Notes under the pieces: model-generated
The model's input: only the letters and a program-made list of their open reading frames with translations
What the model was told of the DNA's origin: nothing
Database searches by the model: none
Part shown: positions 17,889-29,800 of the stretch, piece by piece
Layout of the letters: each line of letters starts with the position of its first letter
Position numbering within the stretch: position 1 is the first letter of the stretch
Position numbers and translations under genes: made by a program
From: Heligmosomoides polygyrus polygyrus
Taxonomy: Eukaryota; Nematoda; Chromadorea; Rhabditida; Heligmosomidae
DNA length: 64,000 nucleotides
Assembly (NCBI GenBank): GCA_947396885.1
Contig: OX377202.1
Location: forward strand, 8,184,001-8,248,000
Direction: 5' to 3'

Positions 17889-20800
17889 CTATTTCCTCAA
17901 CTCCTCAACGAGCAGTGCCGCACCGCGGAACGTGTACTCCTTCAGCTGCTTCATGTTGACGGCCTCTTTGATTTTCGGCCTTATCGCTTCAGAACCACAT
18001 TGGAGCATCTTCAACAGCACGTGGCAGCCCTGGAAGCACACGTATGCCTAGTCGCAGATACCCTGATTAGAACCGATGAAGCACTTTACCTTATTGCAGC
18101 AAATCCACGATCCCAGTTCTTCCTTCGTGAGGGTATTGGCAATGGTCACCGACAGTTTCTCGTCTTCCGGTAATGCGCTGTCGCACCTGTACACACGAAA
18201 GAATGGCGGTTCGCGACAGCCAACAATGTTAAGAAGTCAAATTGAAAAACAACGGATAAATAACCACGTTGGTCAATCTCTTTTGGGATGCGCCACGCAT
18301 AGCACTTCTAGGTGAATTTGAATGTGTATTTAAGCCATATAATGACTTACGGTGGCCAGTCGATGGACAAGTGTTTTATACCGTCTTCACATTGAATTGG
18401 ACACATTTCGAATCAAATTGGATGAAATCAAAGCGAACTCGGATCTATCCTAGTCCGGGGGGGGGCACATAAGTAAAAAGTATTATATGTAACAAATCCA
18501 CTTGAGACCTACCGAGTGTCCTCTACGGAACAACATGGGACCTAAACAAGAAACGGAAAAAAACGAAAATTTTACGTTTGGTACGGTTGTAAGCAGGCAA
18601 AGCTGTGTGCCCTCCTCACCATGTTAGATCTGGTTATAACATGTCAGGCGGCGGCTAGCACGCGGCATGCGGCTTCATGAGCCCTCCTCACCATGTTAGA
18701 TCCTGGTTATAACATATCAGCCGGCGGTCAGCATGCGCATACCTCCATTCCGCCGCTCTTTGCCCGCCGAGGCGGTTGTAAACCGCGGCGATTTTTTGTA
18801 TGTTCGTCCGTTTTTGGTTTCCTTTAGGTTCCAACTCGTTCTCTAGGAGCCGCTCAGTAAGTCTCAATTCATTTTGTTACTTACTTTTTAGTTATGTGCC
18901 CCCGGACTAGGATAGATCCGGAGGCGCATGTCCTGCAGTAAATGTAGTACATGAGCCATTTATTCGTGGCAATATAGAAGGTCAAGCTGCCTTACGTCGC
19001 TCTGTTAACGCTGAGCGAAAACGCCGAGTTAGGGCTGAGCTTAACCAAAATCAGATAGCGGCAAGATGTGCGGCCAACGCTGCGTAAAAGAAGCTGCAGA
19101 AGAAGAGCAGCTCCATCGAAGTGACCTTAGCTTAGTGACGCTTTAAGGTCGCGCGAAGCGCGCAAGGCACGTCGTTACTCGTGTCAGAGCACTTGTAAAC
19201 AAACAAATGAAAGACGGAATTGTTCATCAGTTGGCCAGTGCAAGTCAATGTATAGAACAAATACGCCTTCAAAAATGCCTCCAAAACATCTCGTAGAAGT
19301 GAATGCGTGGCGCAGTAGGTGATTAATTTCATCTCTTATCCTTATTCTTGCATGACTACCCACGCTAAATCGCAAACGATATGACGTGAAAGAGATACAA
19401 AATTGCCCGTCCCCGGCTACTTTGCGTCGAACATCTCTCACTGACCACAAATCCTACCTCAATACAGCCATCAATACAAAGCTTCCTGCTGGGTGCTCGA
19501 TCAAATGAAGCCGTTCACTGTCCATTGGTATGAACTCCTGAAAGCATTAGCAATATATGGTAATAAAAAATCGACATCGAGGTGGAAAATCATACTCACC
19601 CGCTTAGCAATTTGTGCTAGGGCTACGTTGCAGTTCTTGCGCATTTCTGATGGAACTTGTCGGTCGAACAAATCATAAGCACCTGAAGACATTCTTCTCA
19701 ATAAACGGCCATGTTAAGAGACTGGGTTGAAGTTACGGTATTCAAAATATTTTACAAAGGAATTAGATGAGTCGAACTCACTTGTGGTCTCCAAACACGC
19801 TGCAACAAACTTTGGCTTGTTGTGCTCGAAAATCAAATCCTCCATATTCGCGGAGAGATAGGTGTACAACGGCTCGCAAATGGCTTTGTATATCTCAGCG
19901 TAGCGATCCTTCTTCTCTTTCTTACTGTGAGGATTTGAGTCACCCTGAAAGCACGTCGATCACATGGGGATCAGTAAAGAAACTGCAGATAACATGGCAC
20001 GATAAAACATAGAACATCGAACGATCTACGAAGAGAAACGGAAGCAACGTGGAAACCTAGTAGCTGTTTCAAGATGTTTAATTGCGATCAAAACTCTTGC
20101 GCCAGGCGGAACTCGAACCCGTGCCTTCTGCTTCCCGGGTAGCGATGCTACGCCCTACACCACCAGCGCTGTTTGACCGAACAGAACATCCACAATATCC
20201 ACATCCGGTGATTCCTACTAGGATCATGGATGTTCATACAGCGCTGGTGGTGTAAGGCGTAGCATCGCTGCCCGGAAAACAGAAGGTGCGGGTTCGAGTC
20301 CCGCCTGGCGCATAAGCTTTGATTGCAACTAAACATCCTTCTAACAGCTTCTATCTTTTATAACAGCCGCTTTAGGCTTAAGCGAAATTGGAAACCTAAA
20401 GTTCCTTTTAATACTATATCACAAATTAATTCAAGATCAAAAAAGAGCAAAATCAGGAAAATCTGTGTCTCGGAAGTCGACAGTAATCGATGGATCACAC
20501 GTGTTTGATGGTTTTTGTGAAAGCGCTTAGACGAAGAAGGCCAACGCGTGCACCCTATTCATTCCATACCCACGGGGAAGGTCAACGAGGTGGCCGTGAA
20601 GATTCTCAAGGAGTATAGGATGAAAACCCTATATAGGAAAACCTATATAGGTAACGCGCTGTCTGGGAAGTACCGCACTGGTTTCCGAATTTCCTGCAGA
20701 CCTCTGGGCCAGCTCAAATATGGCAGAAAACTGTAGCGCTTCAGTGCGGGATGATAAAGCGAAGCAATAATTGAAGCTGCAAACTTTTTGCAGGATTAAT

Positions 20801-23800
20801 TCTGAGCACGAAAAGAGCATTCCAGCTTCAATCATTGCTAAAAGGTGAGACTTGATAAATCCCTAATAGAAGCGAGGAGCCACGATCGAGAAACATCCAC
20901 CGGAGATGCAACAGCGACCGTATAGTTGAGTGGGTTTGCGGATTTGCAGGAGAGTGATCACGGATCGATTCCGGGATGGTGTTTCTGGATTACTAGTGAC
21001 AAGTTTTACTTTCTTTGTCAAAGTGCGAACAGATGAAGAAAATCGCGATGCGGATGCAGTTTTTTTTCACAGCATCTACATTAACCTACCTTTATCCACC
21101 GTTACACCGAAAACAGATGCCAGATTCGTGATAAGCTCCCAAAATGATTCTCTAAATGAGGTTTATACGAAGGAAACTTTCAGCATTTGCAGTTTCGACA
21201 GAACAAGTGTCCGCATCTGCAATGTCCCCCCACCGCCCCTGAGGTTACGACAAGACACACTTCCAAAACGACAATAAAAAACATTAGAAAGCTATCACAC
21301 ATGGATAGCATCTAACGAGAGGTTCCTCAACAAGGCAGACATGGGGATCTGTCCTAGTCCGGGGGAGGGGCACAGAATTACAAATTATGCAACAAATTGA
21401 CTTGACCCTCACAGAGCGGATTGAAGAGAAAAGGGCGCAATGATACCACGGGGGGGGGGGGGGGGGACCAGCCCATGGGCTTCGACCGACTTAAGCGTAG
21501 CAATCGGATATGGTGACGTGGAATTTCCCACATTACACGCAAACTGACGTGTAAATACGTGTAATACAAGTTGCAGCGAGAGGGGCCTAGGTTAAACAGG
21601 TAAAAACTCGTTCAAATATGGGCTGGCCCCCTCATAGTAGCATTTCGCCGAGAACAGAATAGGGCCTAAGCTGACAAATTTCACAAAAAAAGAAAAATAA
21701 CATACGGTTTCACCGCGGTTGTAAACAGACAACGTTATGCGCTCGCTCACTATGAGGGATCCGGTTATGACATGTCAGACGGCGGTCTGCACACGACATG
21801 CGGCTTTATTTGCCCCTCTATATGCTAGATCCACGTTATAGCATGTCAGGCGGTGGTCAGGCTGTGTTTGAATGCGCTTTGTCCGCTGAGACGTCTTTAG
21901 AACCGCGGTTATTTGTTTGTTTTTTGCTTGCTTGCTAGTTTCGTTTTGTGTTCTTTAGGTTCTATTCCGATCTCTTCAACCCGCTCTGTAAGTGTCAAAT
22001 CAATTTGTTACATAATTTTTAATACTGTGCCCCCCCTGGACTAGGATAGATTCCAGGCATGGTTTAATGGTCAGCGGTGTATCTCTAAACGACGAATGCT
22101 ACCTTGGTCCATATCCTGCAAGAGTTTAAATACGAAACTAAAAAGCGAATACTGAACCCCGCCGAGACCACAGTCCACTTGACATTAATAAAAAAGCAAA
22201 AAATCGTCACCAGCAATGCGCAATCCCACCGCCCGCGCTCCGAAATCAATCCCTTGCTCACTGTGGCTTCTCGCTTCTATTAGAAATTTATCAAATCTCC
22301 CGTTAGGAGCAATGACCGAAGCTCCAAATCTTTTCGGGGACCGGATTCATCAACAATTAAACCGTGGGTATGCGGGGTATAAGGTATAGAGATTACCCGC
22401 GGGTTAGTCGTTGATGAATCCGGCCCCAGGATTCTTTCTGAGCACGACAAGGGCATCCCAGGCGTAAATTTTGTGTTATCAGCCCGCACACTGAAGCGCT
22501 GCAGTGTTCTACCACTTTTTGCCAATCCAGAGGTTCGCAGGAAATTTGCAAATCACTACGATGCGTCCCATAGATTGCTTTTAGAACCTCCACGGTCACC
22601 TCGTTCACCTTCGTCAGGTATCGCTTGTGCCAACCGGTCCTGGTAGTGAATATGGGCAGCATTGGTAGGTGAGAACGCGCCAGTCAATCAGCCGACCGAA
22701 TCGGCGAATCATTCAATGGAAATATGAAAAGCACCAATTCACCGATACCGGAAAGATGGATGGCATGATTGAACGGGGCGGAACCCGAAACAACAACGTC
22801 GATTTGCTGAACACGCGACAACTGGCGCCTACTTCAGCTGCACTACTACGCGCCCCACCCAACAAGGACGTAAGTCTGGTCAACAAGAAGAGTAGATATT
22901 CCATTTATAGTGGTCATTAGTCGAAATAGGACAAGAATTATGAACCTGCGCAATACCTCACAGCACGACCAAACAAGCGACAGACATTTCTAGTCTTACT
23001 GACCAATTCAGATGTCAACATTTAAAAGCATAGCATATCTGGGGTTAGATTCATCAACCACTTACCGCACTCTAACGGTGAAAATACCGACAAACCCCTG
23101 GTTAAACACCCATCAGCATCAAGTTTGGTGGTATTTTCACTGTCAGAGGGCGGTATGCGGTTGATGAATCTCTAGCCCTTCCAGTTCAAGTTTAACAAAG
23201 ACAAACCTCTTGTAGGAGCATTATTTCCTCTCGCGGCATTCCTCGACCGTCCCGTGGATGTACTATATAGTGCACCACCTTCTCTCCCCATGGATCCAGA
23301 ATCAATTTGTTCATTTCATGGCTTAACTCCTGAAGAGAAGGAATTTTAATCATAATTTACGTACTGCCATCCTTCGCAATACCTTTAAAATAGTAACTGT
23401 AGCCCTAAGTTAAACCTACAAAACCGTTTTGAAGGATCAACCAAATAAAACTTATCCGAACAAGTTGGACAATCGCTACTGCAAACAGGATTATAAACGG
23501 CGGATATCAGGACCGGCTCACCGTAACCTTAGGCGTCGCGTGAGACGTCCATTGTGCAATCGCAGAGCCAGGCTAGGGAAGGGACTCCAGGGTGTGTGCC
23601 ATACAAGTTGCTCGTATGGAGACTGATTTCTTCGCTCAAGGGGAGTTCGCAGCTGGGTTCTGCGCTCTTCGAGCGGCGAAGCGCATACGGCTGAAACAAT
23701 GCGCAGAAAACACGCAACGTCGTTTAGACGTCGAAACCTCCCAGATCTCAGATACTCAGCTGAAATGCAAGAACGCCGCGACGCACGGGAATCGAACTCC

Positions 23801-26800
23801 TGACATCCCTCGCATGAAGCAAACTTTCTACCTACTGCACCACGATCTACTTTTCCACGGTGCCATCGCGGGTGCACAAGACATCGATCGGACATCGCAA
23901 CGTGGACGCCGACGCGCGATCTCTAAGCTAAGCTGGCGCAGACAGTAAAAGTCTCGGCGCGACCCGCACTGCGGTTACGGTAAGCCGGTCCTGATATCCG
24001 CCGTTCTCTACTGCAAAACTACCTAGAAGGATGACTTCCGAATTTCTCTAACAAACCGATCTCCTACCCACCTCACGAAGGCATTCATTACTAAAAAAAG
24101 CTAGTCTCGAGTGCATAAGAATGTAAGTAAATTCGTAGTATATAAGTAAGAAAGAACATACCGATGTAATGTACTTATTCAGGAGAACAGTATCGTCTAT
24201 AGTGTCGAATAACGCCAGCAAAACTCTATGACCATAATGCTCCATAGCAACTTTGACAGTGAGATCCTTGAAGTTCTTTACAATCAGCTGAAAAGGAGAA
24301 CCGTTTAGGAAAAACGAAAGCAGCTATCTAAAAAAATACAAAAAACAAAACGAAAATGAAAAAGTGAAGGCGTTTAAGCTATTTGCTGACCTTTCTGTCT
24401 TTGACATTAGCGTTCCAAATGCACTTCATAGCCACATAGGCACCATCTGGCGTATGAACAATTTCCGGGATTCTGTCCTTCAGTGAGTCGATCAGATTTA
24501 GAAGCTGTTCCGGATCGCAATGACTGGCAAAATCTCTCAGAAGCCGATGACAGAGCGACAGGCGAACAGTGGTCCTAGAAAAAAAGAGGATGGCACTGAA
24601 ACCACTTGCTTTTAATCGGCGTTAGTCAATCAGATAGCTTACAAGGAGAACCTCCAAAGTGGCTATGAGCTTTTGTGATGCAACTTTTACAGGATGTGGG
24701 GTCCCGTGTGTGGAATCCAAAACCGTAGTTAATTTTTTCGGAATGTTCTTCTGTAATCGAAAAAAGGCGTGTGGAAGCGTGAGCGTGAAGTTCATCACGC
24801 CCTGTTGCCACCCATCCGAATGTGGTGGGCTGGCGCAGTGGATAGCGATCTCGCCTCTCGGTCGCAACGAGCGGGTTTTACGGTTCGAACCCCGGTGTAG
24901 CCATACTTTTTGCACACATTGAATCGTTATTATTATGTGCTCACGTGGCAGCAGGAGTCAATTTGTACACGATTAAGTGTTAAGTATTTACGATACCAAA
25001 CCAAACTCATGACCTTACCCGTGAAGTATGTGTTTGTGTGCATTTACGGTATAGTTGCTGATATGATACAGTGCAAATACAATCCGTTGAGAGATAACTC
25101 AAACGAAAGCAGAAAAGTACTACATTTACTTACTAAAAGCATTAATCGTGTACAAATTTACTCCTGTGGTCACGTGAGCACATAATAATAACGACCCGAT
25201 AAGTGCAAAGCTATGGCGACACCGGGGGTCGAACTGTAAAACCCACTTGGTCCGGCCGGGAGGCGACATCGCTATCCACTGCGCCAGCCGACCACGTCCG
25301 GTTGGGTGGCAGCACGGTGTGATGAACTTCACGCTTACGCTTCCACACGACTTTCTTTTCGATCACAGAAGAGCATTACGGAAAAGTTAACTACAATTTT
25401 AGACTCCGCACTCGGGACCGTACATCCTGTAAAAATTGGATCGCAAAAGCTCACCGCCCTTTGGAGGCTCTTCTTGGTAGAACGCTACACATCCTACTTG
25501 TGGGAGTACATCATAGTGTAGGCCATTTTCACGTCGAAATGGTCGCTTTCCAATCAAATTGGATACTTTTCAAATCAAATTGGACAGTCTTTTAAGCTAG
25601 CCCAGGGCTTTTGAAATCAAAGCGACCATCTCTATATCCAAATCAGCTTCTTTTAGATAAAATTAGAGGCTCACCAAAAAGGTTAGAAGAAATTTTTTGC
25701 TCAATGGAAATTCTAGCATAACTTTCTATGTCGTTTTTATTCACCTACCGAATAGGTGAACACATCGTTTAAAATTTGACAAAAATTTTATTTTTTTTGA
25801 GGAAAATAATGGTTCAAAGCTTGTTTTAAAGAGCAGGAAGGCGGCCATCTTTGGTGCCAATAAGACTGCGCCATGTCATCTCCAAAACGTCGCGATTTTT
25901 ATTCGATTGATAGCTGAATTTCTGTTTGCATGGAGTTTGACAAATGTTAACGATACAACAAAAACAGCTGTAAAGAACATGTATGTCCTCACTTCGACGG
26001 TTCATGTAAGTGGCGTTTAACAATAAATCGAATAAAAGTTGAGGCGAACTTTTTGAGAGCATGGCACGATGTATTTAATGCGCTATATGCTTGTTTCTTT
26101 GGTCTACTTCAGAACAAGATTTAATTTATTGTTTTTTCTCTAAAATTAAAAATTTCATAAAACTATTACACTTATTAGGGCAGGTAAACTAGACAATTTC
26201 AAAGAAATACCTAATTTCCTTAAACAAAGAAAATATTCTAACCATCTTATTGAGTCTGTAGTTTAACCTGTCTGAAGGTCACTTCCATAAGAAAAAGTTC
26301 GCCATGATTTCAAATTCAAATGTCTTAAAGCTATAATAGATTAGAGTTGTCAAATCTGATTTGAAAAGTGTCCAATTGGACGTGAAAATGGTATTGCCGT
26401 CAAAGATCAGATTGGGCAAATTTCAAATCAATCTGACCATCTTGAAAAACAAAAGCAGCGTTTCCTAGATTAAAGTAGAGGCTCTCCGACAAGGTTAGAA
26501 TAATTTTCTGCCAAGGCAAATTTAAGATGATTTTTTTTTTGAGATTTTTAGGCCACATCAAAGCTCAATGCGCTGTTTGAAATTTTATTATAACATTTTT
26601 GTTTTTTTAAGGAGAATAGTTTGTAGCTAATCTTAAAATGCGAGAGGGCAGCATTTTTTGAGAAAAGAGGCTGCGCCATGCGCTCGTGCGGGACGTCGCG
26701 ATTTTCCTATAGTTGCAAAAGCACTGATTTGATTTGATTTCAAGATTTTGCAAAGCAAAAATTCTGGGCAAATGTCGCGAAGGTGGGAAGCATTAGGAGA

Positions 26801-29800
26801 TGGGAATGCGCCAGCCAATCAGGCCACATCGAATGAGCGTGCCATTGAAAGAGGGTTTGTACGGTCGGTATCCTGGTTGGCTGGCATGTGTTTGGTACTC
26901 GGTACTCTGACTAGTTATGATTGGCGGCAGCGCTCCCAACTACCAATACTGCTCATCTTCGCGACATGTACCCACTATTTGACTTTTTATTTCTATTTTT
27001 TGAAAAAGTCCAAATATCGCTGGGCCGGACACCTGCTTCGACGAGAGGACGACAGATGGAGTCTCCGTGTCACAGAGTGGCTCCCGAGAGACCATAAGAG
27101 ACCACTGGGACGACCGCCAACGCGATGGGCAGACTCATTCTCAAGATCTTTCAGAGAGCGGAGTCTGCCTCACTGGATGCAAGCGGCCAGAGATCGAGCG
27201 GTCTGGAAGAGTTGTGGTCCCCGCTGAGAAGACCTCCAGCCGACAAAGGACCATCAAAGTATCAAAGTAAGTAAGTTTTAAAAAAAGAATAATGGTTTAA
27301 GGCTTATTCTAAGGTGCAGGAAGGCAGCAACATTTAGGGTATTAAAAGAGGAGATCGCGCCATGCATTCGTCTAGATCGCAGTGATTTTCACTCTGTTAG
27401 TATAGAAAATATGCATACTTGAAACAGCAAAATAAGAATACGAGCGATTTCCAAAAAGGCATTCGTTGAACCGTTGGCAAGTACTTGATTCTATGTACCC
27501 ACTATTTGACTTTTTATTTCTTTTTTTTTTACAAAGAATAATGGTTTGGGACTTATTCTGAAGTATAGAAAGGCAGCAACATTTAGGGTATTGAAAGAGG
27601 AGATCATGACATGCATTCGTGTTTTAATTTTGTTAATATTGTAGATATTCTTAATTGAAACTGCGAAATGGGGATATAGGCTATTTCCAAGAACGTTTTC
27701 TTTGAACCGTTGGAAGTACTTGACTCTATGCAATCAGGATTTGGTGCAAATGCATGGATGCAAACAGCGATCTCCTGTTTTAATACCCTAAATGTTGTTG
27801 CCCTCCTGCAGTTTAGAGTAATCCCTAAATCATTATTCTTCTTAGAAAAAAATATAAAAACTCAAACAGTGTATTCAGTGAATTTAGAATTTTCAAAGAA
27901 AGCTACCCCAATTTTTCATTGTCCAAATAATACTCTAACATTTTCGAAGAGTATCTAGTTAGAGAAGATGCGCTTTTTGATTTGAAAGATGTTCAGTTTG
28001 ATTTCATAAACTTAAAGGCGCTTAACGGCAGCTAGACAATATTGATCGAACAATCAAAATCGATCGATGTTATCAGTTTTACAGAAAGCTGGTGAGATCC
28101 TCGCGAAGAAGAATGGTGCTCGATACGATTCGTAGTCAGAACTGACCAACTGATCAATATTAGTTCAATTGTCTTCCGAGAAACCCCAGCCATTAACTAG
28201 CCAGACCGGAGCAAGCTCAGCTGAGAGCTGGTTAAAAATAATTTTTCTCGGTGAAAACCCCTATAACAGTTGCTCATGCATGCTCATCTGGAGCAGAACA
28301 ACCCAACTATACAGATAGAGCGGAAAAGGTAATTATTTCCCTGTTCTAAGCTCATTACCCTAGGTGTGCACAGTACTACAGCCCATCTAAATGTGTCGGC
28401 AAAACCATTGTTGCCTAATTATTGAGAAAGGCGGCTGGAGAGGACCGCAATAAGCACGGCAAGTTGACATCAGGGAAATACATTCTAAACGTATTCACAT
28501 TCCATACAAAGCTCACTTATCAACCAGCGTCAACAGCTGTTCTTCGAGGTGTTGGACGATCAGCTTCTTCTTCGTTGGTTCCTCTTCCACGATTTCAGCA
28601 AGAGTGCGGGGCTTATCCGACTGAAAAAGCATATCACTAAAGTCTGCTGTTAAAACTGTCCGAAATGGATAGGCAACATACCCTAAACATCACGAATTCC
28701 TTTCCATAAAACTCCGAAATTATATCAAAGCGCTGCTGAGCATTTGCGTAATCATTGTAAGCCACTTCCAGGACCTAAAAGCAAAGGGAAATCGTTGGGA
28801 ACGATTTGTAAGCTTGAACAGCTGCAAGGATCCTACCTCAGCAGCGTAGACAATTCGCATCAAGGAAACTACGTGGCCCCGGAAGGAGCTGATGATCGTG
28901 TTACGCTGCTCTTTCGTCCTTAAAACTGGTTGTTTATCTGTGAAGCAATAGAGAGCAAAACCGCCAGTTATTACCCGTATTTCAACATGCGGAGCACGAA
29001 GAAGTGCGCGTATTTGTTCTTCGTCATTCGAACGAGTTCAGGCGTGAGTTCTTCGAAAACTGAAGCAGAAGTGTGGTTAGAGTCGATCAAATCCTTAGTA
29101 TAAGCACAGAATACTCACTTGCAGACGTTATTCCTGGTCGCTTCAGAGCTAATAAACATTCGAATACTCGAGAAATATCGTGAGTATAAATGAGTTTAGG
29201 TGCATAGCCCTGAAAAATGTCAACAGCTACGGTTAGGCAGAGAATGTAGTCTTTGTTATTATTGAATCTTGTTTTTAGTGCCAATGTTTTCACTCTTGAA
29301 CGACACTTCTAGCCGTCTATTCCAGCAGCATCCTCAACTGAAACGATCATAGTTCTAACCTTCCATGGTGAACAATAAGGACAAAAGCGGGTGTTAAAAA
29401 TCGTGAGTATAAATGAGTTTAGCTGCGTAGCCCTGAAAAATATCAACAGCATGGGCTAGGCATAGTGAAATCCTTGTTGGTACTGAAAATCTGTTTTTAT
29501 TGTCAACTTTTTCACGCTTGAACGAAGCTTGTTCTCGCCTCTTTATTCGAGCCGCCTCCTCAACTGAAACGACTAGAGTTCTAACCTTCCATGATGATCA
29601 ATAAGGACAAAACCCGGTATTAAAAAAAACGCTCTTTGGCTGCGCCATGCATTCTATTGTACGGGATACCAGGCAGACACCTAGAATTCTCATTTAGGCT
29701 GTAACGGCAGGATAGGTCTCCTCCTTCAAACGTCTCTGTCAGCAACTCGCCCAGCCATAAGGGAAGAAAGGCATCCTTGTCCAGATCGCGAAACAAGTCT

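Larger units (their letters stand above)
20530..22680. mobile_element. ~2.15-kb fold-back element carrying two nested MITEs
   Basis: Arms at about 20530-20990 and 22190-22680 share GGTCAACGAGGTGGCCGTGA, GATTTGATAAAT, AATAGAAGCGAG and GAGCACGAAAAGAGCAT in inverted order. A MITE (21345-22054) sits between and another (22336-22427) in the right arm. It fills a puf-12 intron. Confidence 0.65.
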
